Assembly (NCBI GenBank): GCA_037968755.1
Contig: JBBKWB010000080.1
Coordinates: 1-64,000 of the forward strand
Origin: Woeseia sp037968755
Lineage (GTDB): Bacteria; Pseudomonadota; Gammaproteobacteria; Steroidobacterales; Woeseiaceae
Direction of reading: 5' to 3'
DNA length: 64,000 nucleotides
In this document: positions 8,409-16,889 of the stretch, in pieces
How positions within the stretch are numbered: position 1 is the stretch's first letter
How the letters are laid out: every line of letters starts with the position of its first letter
Notes under the pieces: model-generated
The model's database searches: none
What the model saw: the letters and a program-made list of their open reading frames with translations, nothing else
Told to the model about the DNA's origin: nothing
Position numbers and translations under genes: made by a program

Positions 8409-9122
8409 ATGAAAATTCTGATCATCCTCAGCGCGTTCGCGGCCACCCTTGCGCATTCGGCCGGACAAAACCATGAAGAGGTGCGCGAATTGCGCCTCGA
8501 CACAGCGGGCATCAGCGAACTGGATATTCATTCTGGTGCTGGTTCGCTCGATGTCAGGGGTGTAGCCGGCGCGAACAGCGTGCTGGTTACCGCGACAGTA
8601 GTCGTACCCGGCGCCGATGCCGATGAAGCGGCAGAGCTAACCGCAAAGTACCTCGAGCTCGATCTTGTTCGTGAAGGTAACATTGCTCGATTGACAGCGA
8701 ATTTTGCTTCCCGACCGAATGTGTTTTCCGCAAGCCCGCGTATCAATCTCGATGTGCGCGTACCCCGTGGTTTGGCTCTGCGCATTGACGATGGCTCGGG
8801 AGAAATCGATGTTCAGGATATGGGCGCGGCCGTTGTTGTAGACGATGGCTCCGGCGCCATGACTCTGCGCAACATTACAGGCCCCGTTAAGGTCGACGAT
8901 GGTTCCGGTGCTATTCGAATTGAAGATATTGAATACGATGTGCAGGTAGTCGACGGCTCCGGCTCTATCAACATCAGGCGGGTAAACGGCAGTGTTACCG
9001 TCGACGATGGTTCGGGCAGCATTGATGTGCACGATGTCGCCGAAGACCTCGTTATTCTTGACGATGGCACCGGCAGCCTGAATTACAGTCAGATCCTCGG
9101 CAAACTTGATAACCGCAGCTAG
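8409..9122 (+). CDS. Exported beta-solenoid repeat protein (DUF4097-like) with DDGSG repeats
   Basis: 237 residues with an N-terminal signal peptide (MKILIILSAFAATLAHSAG). The start is the ATG at 8409; the frame is open far upstream, antisense to the oxygenase, but that part is not coding-like. The C-terminal half (about residues 120-230) is five to six tandem repeats of exactly or nearly 18 residues, each starting with VDDGSG or a variant (IDDGSGE, VDDGSGA, VVDGSGS, LDDGTGS) and then alternating hydrophobic positions. Such patterns are known from DUF4097/GIN head domains, which fold as a right-handed beta-helix. The protein is probably periplasmic or outer-membrane attached. Aspartate-rich turns may bind divalent cations (inference). 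Confidence 0.82.
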   Translation: MKILIILSAFAATLAHSAGQNHEEVRELRLDTAGISELDIHSGAGSLDVRGVAGANSVLVTATVVVPGADADEAAELTAKYLELDLVREGNIARLTANFASRPNVFSASPRINLDVRVPRGLALRIDDGSGEIDVQDMGAAVVVDDGSGAMTLRNITGPVKVDDGSGAIRIEDIEYDVQVVDGSGSINIRRVNGSVTVDDGSGSIDVHDVAEDLVILDDGTGSLNYSQILGKLDNRS

Positions 9123-9222
9123 GCCGAGCTTTACCGGCCGCTGGCAACGGGCGTCAGCGGCCTGACATAAGGCCTCTGCAATCCGAATCAGGCTAGCCGC
9201 AGAGGGGCCGTCGCCGCCAGGA

Positions 9223-9251
9223 TTAACACTGGCAGTCCTCAGTCGTATACT
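9223..9251 (+). promoter_or_regulatory. Sigma-70 promoter for the CBS-domain gene
   Basis: TTAACA (9223-9228) and TATACT (9246-9251) are separated by exactly 17 bp. Transcription would start near 9258, giving a leader of about 90 bases before the CBS-domain protein. Confidence 0.65.
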
Positions 9252-9349
9252 CTCCAGTACAGGCCGTGAGGTCCGGAACGCGGGGCGTGGGCCCAAAGCC
9301 ATGCCATCGCGAAACCGGTATCTCCGCCAATAACAACAGGGGGAGATCG

Positions 9350-9778
9350 ATGAAGCTAGTGAGAAACCTGCTCGACGCCAAAGGTCACGACGTATTGTCG
9401 ATAGCTCCGGAAGCTACCGTGCTTGATGCCGTCAAGCTGATGGCCGAGAAATCGGTTGGTGCGCTGCTTGTAATGGAGGGCGAACGGCTTGTCGGTATCG
9501 TCACCGAGCGCGACTATGCTCGCAAGGTCATCCTGAAAGGGCGCGCTTCCGATGACACGCCGATTCGCGACATCATGACCTGCGATATCGTCACCACCAG
9601 CAGCAACAGCAACATACAGACGTGCATGAGCCAGGTGACGGAAGGCCGCATTCGTCACTTGCCCGTAGTCGACGACGGCAAGGTGACGGGCATCATTTCC
9701 ATTGGCGATCTCGTCAAGGCAATCATCGCCGACCAGCAGGAAGAGATTAACCAGCTCGGGCAATACATCAGCGGTTGA
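9350..9778 (+). CDS. Paired CBS-domain protein
   Basis: 142 residues starting at the ATG preceded by GGGGGAGA. It consists almost wholly of two CBS motifs: residues about 8-65 (SIAPEATVLDAVKLMAEKSVGALLV, GIVTERDYARKVI) and 75-130 (IMTCDIVTT, RIRHLPVVDDGKVTGIISIGDLVK). Stand-alone CBS pairs bind adenosyl ligands such as AMP, ATP or SAM and act as energy or redox sensors; the partner is unknown. It has its own promoter and appears monocistronic. Confidence 0.9.
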   Translation: MKLVRNLLDAKGHDVLSIAPEATVLDAVKLMAEKSVGALLVMEGERLVGIVTERDYARKVILKGRASDDTPIRDIMTCDIVTTSSNSNIQTCMSQVTEGRIRHLPVVDDGKVTGIISIGDLVKAIIADQQEEINQLGQYISG

Positions 9779-10015
9779 AAACGGGCAGATATCTACCCGT
9801 AGCGTGAATGTTGCGAGATTGACCCAGCGGTCAAATTCTCCTGTCCGCTGAATCTTCCATCGTTGCTATTGTCAGAAGCTACGTTGGGCAAGGGTTTCCA
9901 GATGGGCTGCGGATAGCCGCAGTTATCGGCCCGCCATGCATGTCCGGCAGCCTGCAGCCGGCATTCTTCCTCACAGAATAGTCTAGAATTACAGGTACCA
10001 ACGGAGATTTGCGCC

Positions 10016-10552
10016 ATGCGCCGTAGCGTAGCCATCCTGATCACTCTCTGCATTGCACCAGTCTGTTTCGGCCAGGGCGCTGAGCGCATGAAGAGTGACA
10101 CCGGACCGAAGACGGTCATCGGTCCGACCAACATCGATTTGCACGATGGCGCCCAGGCCTTGCTTGCCGGTGAGGCGAAGGCTGGCGTGAGACTTACCTT
10201 GGCCGGATTGAAAGTAGCCGTAGGCCGGCGCGAAGAAGAAGCGGCGCTGTCCAATCTCTGCGCGGGCTACATCCTGCTGGAAAACTTTTCTGAAGCTAAG
10301 AAGTATTGTGACCTGTTACTGGCGCGTAATGATGAAAACTGGCGCGGCTACAACAATCGGGCGGTCGTCTTTATCAAGACACGACAGTACAGCCATGCCG
10401 AGCAGGACCTGCTCCGCGCCGAAGCACTGCGCCCCGGTGCGCATACCTTGAAGGTTGCCCGTGCCATGTACATGGACGCGGTACATCCGGTTGCCCCAGA
10501 AGTGATCGTCGATGACCGTGAATCGGTGAACAATGATGATGCTCCGCAATAG
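10016..10552 (+). CDS. Exported tetratricopeptide-repeat protein
   Basis: 178 residues with a signal peptide (MRRSVAILITLCIAPVCFG). Helical TPR-like repeats follow: residues about 80-112 (ALSNLCAGYILLENFSEAKKYCDLLLARN) and 113-146 (WRGYNNRAVVFIKTRQYSHAEQDLLRAEALRPG). The tail is acidic. A ribosome site ACGGAGA lies about 8 bases before the ATG, and a possible -10 box TAGAAT is at 9984-9989. It overlaps the next gene by 20 bp, so the two are translationally coupled. It probably works in the periplasm as a scaffold for the TonB-like partner. Confidence 0.82.
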   Translation: MRRSVAILITLCIAPVCFGQGAERMKSDTGPKTVIGPTNIDLHDGAQALLAGEAKAGVRLTLAGLKVAVGRREEEAALSNLCAGYILLENFSEAKKYCDLLLARNDENWRGYNNRAVVFIKTRQYSHAEQDLLRAEALRPGAHTLKVARAMYMDAVHPVAPEVIVDDRESVNNDDAPQ

Positions 10553-10955
10553 CCGCATAATTCTGGCTGCGGCCGTCGCTGTGTTTTGCCTGCTGCTGTT
10601 GCTGCCGCCTGCCGCATCGGCCGACGAGGCGGATGCGGTACAGCGAACCCGGCATGTCATCGATACCTCTACAGACCGCACCCCCCTGCGTACGTCGTTT
10701 CCGCGCTATCCGCGTATCGCGCGACGCGACCGCATTGAGGGCGAGGCTACGGTATGTTTTCGCATAGATCTGCATGGGCGGATTCGCAGCGCGCGCATTC
10801 GTGAAGCCAGTCACGCGATTTTCAAGCGACCGGCCATGCGCGCGATTCGCGAATCCAGTTTCGAACCGCTGGCGCCAAACGAAGTGCTCGAAAACGGCAA
10901 GACCTGCCGCACCTATCGCTTTCGCCTTGAACCGGTACTGGTGGCCAGCCAGTAG
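10533..10955 (+). CDS. Periplasmic TonB C-terminal-domain protein
   Basis: 140 residues: an N-terminal signal/anchor (about residues 8-30) followed almost directly by a TonB C-terminal domain (residues about 50-137) with FPRYPRIARRDRIEGEATV and EPLAPN-like signatures. There is no long proline-rich spacer, so it cannot span the periplasm as classical TonB does. Three consecutive ATGs (10533, 10536, 10539) are possible starts. It overlaps the TPR gene by 20 bp. Small TonB_C proteins of this kind are common beside TPR proteins in gammaproteobacteria and are usually of unknown role. Confidence 0.83.
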   Translation: MMMLRNSRIILAAAVAVFCLLLLLPPAASADEADAVQRTRHVIDTSTDRTPLRTSFPRYPRIARRDRIEGEATVCFRIDLHGRIRSARIREASHAIFKRPAMRAIRESSFEPLAPNEVLENGKTCRTYRFRLEPVLVASQ

Positions 10956-11057
10956 CTGAATCGTCGCCGGAGATTCCCTGCCAAGCAGTCTTGGATCACG
11001 ACGAGCTGGATGCGTGTAACGTGAGGCCGCTATGCCGACAAAGCCCTGCCGCGGTCG

Positions 11058-12044
11058 CTAATAGATGCCGGCACGACCGATGTAGTTGGTCCCAGTGCCG
11101 AACCAGAGTTCACCCGCCGGCTCGAAGTAATACATGTTACGAACGGTGTCGCCGCCGCTGGGAATGTCGGTGCTGGAGATAAACGAGCCAGTACGGGAGT
11201 CGAAGCCCACCAAGCGGTTCGGCTTCATGCCTGATTCAATAATCCAGATCCTGTCGTCGCGATCAACGGCCATGGCATAGGGCTCACTTTTTTTCTCGCC
11301 CGGCATGGCCCATTCCGCGAATTCGCCACTTTGCGGATCGTAGCGGCCAAGAAAGCCACGCTCGTAGTCAGTCCACCAGACGTTGTCATCGGACGTGGTG
11401 ACCAGCCGTCGCGGCCGTGCTTTCCGGTTGGGTAGTTCAACTTCGCTGATGAGCATCGTGTCGGGATCAACATGCAACAAGTGATTGCTGCCAAACGCGG
11501 CCACCCAGGGCTCGCCTTGTGAATTAATGACTATCCCGGACGGGAGTGCTTTGCGCAGGGCGACGTCGATAAGCTGCACCTCTTCCGTGGCAACGCTCAG
11601 CTTGCCAATGAAGTTGCCATCCTGAACAGTGAACCAGATGTCGCCCGCGGCATCGAAAACCAGTGTGTGCGGATCCCTGGCTTTGCGATCCGGCATCTCG
11701 ACCAGGTGGCTGCGGCCGGTGGCCGGGTCGAGCTGGCCGATGTGTCGCTGGCCGCTGCCGGCATACCAGATAATGCCCTCGGGGCTGACGACCAGGCTGT
11801 GGGGTTGACTGCCGCGCTGGAGATCGTAGCGGCTGAAATCGCCGGTTTCGGGCCGCAGGTTTGCAACATAATCGCCGCGCTGGCCGACAAACCATACCCG
11901 GCCGCGCTGATCGACATACGGGTCGCTCGGCTGCGATTTCTTCCATGGCACCAGCCATTCGCTGATCTGGACAGTGACCGCATTCGCCGCGCAAGGCCAC
12001 ACCAGAACTAGCGTGAGCCCGATAAGTACAGTCCGGATGTGCAT
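11058..12044 (-). CDS. Secreted beta-propeller, virginiamycin B lyase (Vgb)/streptogramin lyase-like
   Basis: 328 residues with a signal peptide (about residues 1-22, ending ANA). The mature protein has six to seven blade repeats with the typical Vgb signatures GRVWFVGQ, GIIWYAGSG, GDIWFTVQ, DNVWWTDY and ELWFGT, roughly every 42-45 residues. Vgb is a seven-bladed propeller that opens cyclic peptolides, but most secreted homologues are not resistance enzymes and their function is unknown. The lyase catalytic histidines cannot be assigned safely. It lies just upstream of the mtnA pair on the same strand, in reverse order (downstream in transcription), 35 bp beyond the aldolase end. Confidence 0.82.
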   Translation of the reverse strand: MHIRTVLIGLTLVLVWPCAANAVTVQISEWLVPWKKSQPSDPYVDQRGRVWFVGQRGDYVANLRPETGDFSRYDLQRGSQPHSLVVSPEGIIWYAGSGQRHIGQLDPATGRSHLVEMPDRKARDPHTLVFDAAGDIWFTVQDGNFIGKLSVATEEVQLIDVALRKALPSGIVINSQGEPWVAAFGSNHLLHVDPDTMLISEVELPNRKARPRRLVTTSDDNVWWTDYERGFLGRYDPQSGEFAEWAMPGEKKSEPYAMAVDRDDRIWIIESGMKPNRLVGFDSRTGSFISSTDIPSGGDTVRNMYYFEPAGELWFGTGTNYIGRAGIY

Positions 12045-12078
12045 TCAGTCGCCCCCGTATTTCGCCGCATAGCTCACG

Positions 12079-12683
12079 CTAATCGTGGTCGCAGAGCTGC
12101 ATTATACGTCGGCTGGCTTCAGCCATGTCGTGACCTGTGCCTATGATTCCCTCGTCGTGTCCCGCCAAAACCGCGATGCCATCGGCCGAAAACGCGCTTT
12201 CCCGGTAAATTCGGCGGAATTCCTCCGCCATTTGCGGCGTGCCGCAGGCGACCCAGCGGCTGTGGTTGGCAGCTTATGCAGCAGGCGTTGCCAGAGGGCT
12301 GCGCTGTGGACGTGTACAACGGCATTGATGTTCGGGTCGAGCTCATACAGCGCCGCATGGGTCATCGATTCCGACGAGGCCCTGATCGGGCCGCGGCACG
12401 TGACGCGATTGGCGTCGATGTCGTAATCCGTTACCAGCGCATAGTGTTGTTCGTCCGGATCTTCAATGTGGCCGGTTTGAGTGCCGCTGATGATGAAGTG
12501 ACCTTTTTGCCTGCTGCGTACACTGATGTTGCCGTAGCCCACATTCAATTCCGCGTAGTGGCCAATTAAGCCGGCAGCGTATAACGGACGCCGCCACTTG
12601 CGGAGTTCGGCAACGCCGATGGCAGTTGGCGAGTCGGCCTCGATCCATTCCAGATCGAACTTGATATAGCCTTCATCAATCAT
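12079..12683 (-). pseudogene. Class II aldolase/MtnB-like protein, frameshifted
   Basis: The 5' frame (12683 down to about 12260) encodes a class II aldolase/adducin domain: GYGNISVRS, ISGTQTGH and the zinc-type VVHVHSAALW, then LHKLPTT. At about 12252-12265 the family sequence jumps one frame; the expected continuation CGTPQMAEEFRRIY, then GHDMAEASRRIM, is read in the other frame up to TAG at 12079-12081. One missing base explains it, and a restored protein would have about 201 residues. In the uncorrected frame the tail is a nonsense, arginine-rich sequence ending at 12141. The ATG overlaps the mtnA stop by 4 bp, so the two form an operon. Family members act as methylthioribulose-1-phosphate dehydratase (MtnB) or as the aldolase of the DHAP shunt for 5'-deoxynucleoside salvage. 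This may be a true mutation or a sequencing error. Confidence 0.75.
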
Positions 12684-13798
12684 GAGGCGCGGCGCGCCCG
12701 TTCCGGAAACAAGCTGCTGAGACCTTGCTCGCTGGCTTCACACACGCCGCATTCTGTTATCAGGCCAGTGATGAGCCGCGCAGGTGTAACGTCGAACGCA
12801 AAATTACTGATTGGCGTGCGTTCACCGACAGTGACGACTTCCAGCAGGTCGTCGCCATTGCGGCCCCAGATATGCGAGACCTCGCGAGGATCGCGTTCTT
12901 CAATCGGAATTTCCCGTATGCCATCGGCGATGTCCCAATCGATCGTGGTTGAAGGCAGTGCGACGTAGAACGGAATATTGTTGTCGGCGGCGGCCAGCGC
13001 TTTGAGATAAGTGCCAATCTTGTTTGCAACATCGCCATTGCGGGTAGTGCGGTCCGTGCCGGTAATGCACAAGTCTACTTTGCCGTGCTGCATCAGGTGG
13101 CCGCCGGCGTTATCGACAATCAACGTGTGTGGCACGCCGCTTTCTGCCAGTTCCCACGCGGTCAGCTGCGAACCCTGGTTGCGTGGTCGCGTTTCATCAA
13201 CCCAGACATGCACATCGATGCCTTGCTGAAAGGCCTGGTAGATAGGTGCGGTAGCAGTACCCCAGTTAATGGTAGCCAGCGAACCTGCATTGCAGTGAGT
13301 CAGTATGTTGACCGTCTCGCCATTCTTGCGTTTGGATATCTCGCGGATCAGTTCGAAACCATGGCGGCCGATACCGAGCGAAATTTCGACGTCTTCGTCG
13401 CAGACAGCTTCTGCTTCGGCACGAGTAATCTGCACCGCGTCTGCGGATTCGCCAGCTTTTTGCAGCGCGGCACGCACTCGCTCGATGGCCCAACGCAGAT
13501 TGACCGCTGTCGGTCGCGACTCAGCCAGCTCCCTCGCGGCCTGCGCGATAAACTCCGCGGCGTTCTCCCGACTACGCGATTCCAGCGCCGCAAGATAGAG
13601 ACTCCATGCCGCAGTGGCGCCGATCAGCGGCGCGCCGCGCACCAGCATGTCGGCGATTGCACTGATGCCATCGCGGTATGTCTTGAGGTCGCTTACGACG
13701 TATTCGTGCGGTAAACGGCGTTGATCAATGATTTGTACGATGCCGGGATCGTCCGGGTGCAGCCAGATTGTACGAAATTCTTTTCCCTGGTTGAGCAA
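12680..13798 (-). CDS. mtnA: S-methyl-5-thioribose-1-phosphate isomerase
   Basis: 372 residues, normal MtnA length. Diagnostic motifs are DMLVRGAPLIGATAAWSL near the N-terminus, the active-site cysteine in THCNAGSLAT, ETRPRNQGSQLTAWEL, and ITGTDRTTRNGDVANKIGTY with the catalytic aspartate. It converts 5-(methylthio)ribose-1-phosphate to the ribulose isomer in methionine/5'-deoxynucleoside salvage. Downstream and overlapping by 4 bp is a class II aldolase gene with a frameshift. mtnP/mtnK and later salvage genes are not in this window. Confidence 0.93.
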   Translation of the reverse strand: MLNQGKEFRTIWLHPDDPGIVQIIDQRRLPHEYVVSDLKTYRDGISAIADMLVRGAPLIGATAAWSLYLAALESRSRENAAEFIAQAARELAESRPTAVNLRWAIERVRAALQKAGESADAVQITRAEAEAVCDEDVEISLGIGRHGFELIREISKRKNGETVNILTHCNAGSLATINWGTATAPIYQAFQQGIDVHVWVDETRPRNQGSQLTAWELAESGVPHTLIVDNAGGHLMQHGKVDLCITGTDRTTRNGDVANKIGTYLKALAAADNNIPFYVALPSTTIDWDIADGIREIPIEERDPREVSHIWGRNGDDLLEVVTVGERTPISNFAFDVTPARLITGLITECGVCEASEQGLSSLFPERARRAS

Positions 13799-13971
13799 GA
13801 CAAAAACCTCTTGATGCGTACGCGAGAGGCGACCATTCTAGCGCCGCGAGCCGGCCGCCGCTCTGTCGATTGGCGCGCTGGCGCCCGGTAGAAGCGCCAG
13901 TACGTGACGGCGTCGCTGCGCGGGCAAGGTTTGCGGGCGCTAAGGTAGCGTCTGGGCCTGCGTGCAACGCA

Positions 13972-13981
13972 GGGGGGGGGG
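13972..13981. repeat. G10 homopolymer upstream of the Omp85 gene
   Basis: Ten consecutive G residues, 30 bp before the GTG start of an outer-membrane barrel gene. Tracts of this length are slippage-prone. Here it could change promoter spacing or leader length. Confidence 0.85.
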
Positions 13982-14011
13982 CTGATAACAGTGCAAGGGA
14001 GGGATTCTGAG

Positions 14012-15646
14012 GTGACGAGAGTTTGCTGGCAGTGGCCGAAAGCCGTTAGCTACGCCGCGCTTCTATTGTTGTCCGGGCTGGCCTCAGCGGATGACAAGCT
14101 GCCGGAGCCTCGGCAACTGGAGGCCGAGAGCGCTGTAATTGGCACAGTGCGGATCGACCGCCAGAATGTTTTCAACCTCTCGATCCCAGAGGAAAACAAA
14201 ACACTCTACAGGCTGGCTAATCGCCTGCATATGCTGACCCACGAAGAAGTCATTCGGCAGCAGTTGCTGTTCCGGTCTGGCGATGCGTATTCCGAGCGCC
14301 TGGTCAATGAATCGGAACGCCTGTTGCGGCGCAACGAATACCTGTACGACGCTCACATCACGACGCTGCGATACGAGGATGGCGTGGTGGATCTTGTTGT
14401 AAACACGCGCGACGTGTGGACGCTGATTCCTGGCTTCTCAATTTCCCGCAAAGGTGGCGAGAATCGCACACGCGTATCAGTCTCCGAGAACAACCTCCTT
14501 GGGACCGGTGCCGCGGTCAAACTCGCCTATATCGATGACGTGGATCGGGAGTCGCTGAGTTTCGAATTTGCGGACCGGAATATCGGCGACAGCTGGACTG
14601 CATTGCAGTTTCGGGTTGCAGACAACTCGGACGGCGATAGCCTTTTGTTGCGCGTGGTGCGGCCATTCTATTCGCTGGACAGTCGCTGGTCGGCAGGAAT
14701 CGAGTGGCTAATTGATGATTCCGAAACGCGTTTCTATGATCTTGGCGATGAAGTGGCGGAGTATCGCGGTGAGTCGCGGCTTGCCAGCGTATTCGCCGGC
14801 ACGTCGAAGGGGCTGCAGAACGGTTGGCTGCGCCGATACACGGTCGGCGTGACGTTCGATGAACGGAATTTCTCGAATACCGCCGACATGCTGTTGCCAC
14901 AGCTCTTGCCGGGCGATCGCAAGCTGGTTTATCCCTGGTTAGGTGTTGAGCTAATCGAAGATCGCTACGAAACAACGGCCAATCGCGACCAGATTGACCG
15001 TACAGAAGATTTTTTCATGGGAACCCGACTGGCGGGCCGCCTGGGTATCACCAGCGAATCCGCAGGCTCTGATCGCGATGCACTGATCGTGGCCGCAACG
15101 GCAAGTCGTGGCTTCGGTGATATTGATCGTCGCGCGCTGTTGCTGCGCTCGTCTTACAATGCGCGCCTTGAAGACGGCAGCCTGATTAATTCGTTGTGGC
15201 ACGCTGATGGGCGCTACTACCGGCAGCACTCTGACAAGAAGCTGTTCTTTGTAACGGTGTCAGCAAGCCTCGGAGAGAAGCTGGATCTCGACAATCCGCT
15301 ACAGCTCGGAGGCGACAGCGGCTTGCGGGGCTACCCATTGCGCTACCAGGTTGGTGATGCCCGCGCGCTGTTGACGATGGAATATCGCTACTTTACTGAC
15401 TGGTATCCGTTTCGACTGGCACGCATTGGCGGCGCCATCTTCGCGGATGTCGGCCGTGTCTGGGGCGACAATCCGGCCGGCGGCGGCCAGCTTGGCGTGC
15501 TCAAGGATGTGGGAATAGGCCTGCGTTTCGTGCCGACTCGCGCCAGTGGCCGCGAAGTAGTGCATCTCGACCTCGCCTTTCCGCTTGATGGCGATAACTC
15601 GATCGACAAATTGCAGATACTGCTGGAGTCCAAACGCAGCTTCTGA
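14012..15646 (+). CDS. BamA/TamA (Omp85) family outer-membrane protein
   Basis: About 544 residues from GTG 14012, preceded by GGGAGG; a GTG at 13991 is in frame but lacks a ribosome site. Signal peptide (YAALLLLSGLASA), then one or two POTRA-like modules (about residues 35-130; FRSGDAYSERLVNESERLLRRNEYL, then VVDLVVNTRDVWTL). The C-terminal Omp85 barrel includes LGGDSGLRGYPLRYQVG, the family's conserved G-x-RGY type motif, and ends in SKRSF with the terminal phenylalanine expected of barrels. It is shorter than BamA (about 800) and close to TamA, but it is not beside tamB. Probable role: insertion or secretion of an outer-membrane substrate. A G10 tract lies just upstream. Confidence 0.85.
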   Translation: MTRVCWQWPKAVSYAALLLLSGLASADDKLPEPRQLEAESAVIGTVRIDRQNVFNLSIPEENKTLYRLANRLHMLTHEEVIRQQLLFRSGDAYSERLVNESERLLRRNEYLYDAHITTLRYEDGVVDLVVNTRDVWTLIPGFSISRKGGENRTRVSVSENNLLGTGAAVKLAYIDDVDRESLSFEFADRNIGDSWTALQFRVADNSDGDSLLLRVVRPFYSLDSRWSAGIEWLIDDSETRFYDLGDEVAEYRGESRLASVFAGTSKGLQNGWLRRYTVGVTFDERNFSNTADMLLPQLLPGDRKLVYPWLGVELIEDRYETTANRDQIDRTEDFFMGTRLAGRLGITSESAGSDRDALIVAATASRGFGDIDRRALLLRSSYNARLEDGSLINSLWHADGRYYRQHSDKKLFFVTVSASLGEKLDLDNPLQLGGDSGLRGYPLRYQVGDARALLTMEYRYFTDWYPFRLARIGGAIFADVGRVWGDNPAGGGQLGVLKDVGIGLRFVPTRASGREVVHLDLAFPLDGDNSIDKLQILLESKRSF

Positions 15647-16531
15647 TCAGCGTGTTGCCTGCGCGGATTTCAACGTATTTGCCATCAGCATCGCGATGGT
15701 CATCGGTCCGACGCCGCCAGGCACAGGCGTAATCGCGCCGGCAACGCTTGTTGCCTCATCGTAGGCCACATCGCCGGTCAGCTTATTTCGTTTCTCGCCG
15801 TTGTCATCAACTTCGATGCGGTTAATTCCCACATCGATCACAACTGCACCCGGCTTGATCCAGCTTCCGCGAACCATGTTGGGCCGGCCTACCGCAGCCA
15901 CCAGGATGTCGGCGCTACGAGCCAGCGCCGGCAGTTCCTTCGTGCGGCTGTGGCTGATCGTTACCGTGGCATTGGCGGCAAGTAACAACGCCGCCATCGG
16001 CTTGCCGACGATATTCGAGCGCCCGATTATTACCGCGTTAAGCCCCGACAAATCAGAACCCAGCTGGTCCTTGATCATCAGCATGCAACCTGCCGGTGTG
16101 CACGGAACGAATGCGTTTGCTGTGTCGCCCGCTGTCAGTCGGCCGATATTCTCGAAGTGGAAACCGTCCACATCTTTCTGCGGCACGATCGCCTGTGTAA
16201 CGAGTTGCTCGTCCATGTGTTTCGGCAATGGCAGTTGCACCAGTATGCCGTGCACCGCAGGGTCGTTATTCAAGGTCGCAACCAGCTCAAGTACTTCATC
16301 CTGAGGTGTTTGCGCATCCAGCTCGTGCAACACCGAATGAAAACCACAGCTCTCAGCCATACGTTTCTTGTTCCGCACATACACCTGGCTGGCCGGGTCG
16401 TGGCCAATAATGACAACGGCAAGACCCGGCGTGATGCCACGCTCGCTCTTCAGCGTATCGGTTTCTTTGCGGATAGCATCGGTAAGCTCGGCCGCTTTGG
16501 CTTTGCCGTCAATTCGTGCGGCTGTGGACAT
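15647..16531 (-). CDS. folD: Bifunctional methylenetetrahydrofolate dehydrogenase/methenyltetrahydrofolate cyclohydrolase
   Basis: 294 residues, normal FolD length. Motifs: YVRNKKRMAESCGF with the catalytic lysine, VQLPLPKHMD, DVDGFH, PCTPAGCM, GRSNIVGKPMAALLL (NADP site) and PVPGGVGPMTIAMLM. It interconverts 5,10-methylene-, 5,10-methenyl- and 10-formyl-tetrahydrofolate in the cytosol. Its stop codon directly abuts that of the convergent Omp85 gene. Upstream is a 764-bp gene-free stretch that contains two related hairpin elements. Confidence 0.96.
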   Translation of the reverse strand: MSTAARIDGKAKAAELTDAIRKETDTLKSERGITPGLAVVIIGHDPASQVYVRNKKRMAESCGFHSVLHELDAQTPQDEVLELVATLNNDPAVHGILVQLPLPKHMDEQLVTQAIVPQKDVDGFHFENIGRLTAGDTANAFVPCTPAGCMLMIKDQLGSDLSGLNAVIIGRSNIVGKPMAALLLAANATVTISHSRTKELPALARSADILVAAVGRPNMVRGSWIKPGAVVIDVGINRIEVDDNGEKRNKLTGDVAYDEATSVAGAITPVPGGVGPMTIAMLMANTLKSAQATR

Positions 16532-16685
16532 TATTTTTCCCGAAGTCGGATGGTGGTTGCGCGAAAGGCGCAGATGGTACTGCCGTGTGGCGAGCAGGTA
16601 AACCGTAGGGATGACAGTCGCGACCTGATCTTGCGCTCAGCGTCCGATCGCGCTTCCTCGACTCTCAATGTCACTGTCGATGTAA

Positions 16686-16823
16686 GAGAAGGTGTTCGGC
16701 TGAGCCCTTTAGGGGGAATAAAGCGGACCTATTCAATGGTGGCGTTCGGCCGAGTCGTCTAGTTGAAACATAACGAAGCGAGTGGGAGCCATCCCCCTAA
16801 AGGGCTCAGGCGGGCGCCTTCTC
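16686..16823 (+). repeat. Long hairpin element, copy A (RNA-like, plus orientation)
   Basis: An 18-bp perfect stem (16700-16717 with 16792-16809) is extended by a G-G mismatch and 14 further pairs (16686-16698 region with 16811-16823), several of which are G-U wobbles only when read as plus-strand RNA. Just inside the stem lie AATAAAGCGGACC (about 16717-16729) and GGGAGCCAT (16784-16792), with a 50-base insert between them. Copy B at 16890-16974 has the same architecture with different but compensating stem bases. No protein-coding content is convincing here. Confidence 0.7.
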
Positions 16824-16889
16824 GTGGGCTTGCCACTTCTTTGGCGCTGTTGCCGGTTCTGCATTGTGGAATTCACGTGCCAACCGGTC

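Noticed and set aside
10101..10126. Inverted repeat CGGACCGA/TCGGTCCG in the TPR gene resembling part of the hairpin elements
   Set aside because: It lies in coding sequence for TGPKTVIGPTN, has 8-bp arms only, and lacks the shared loop boxes.
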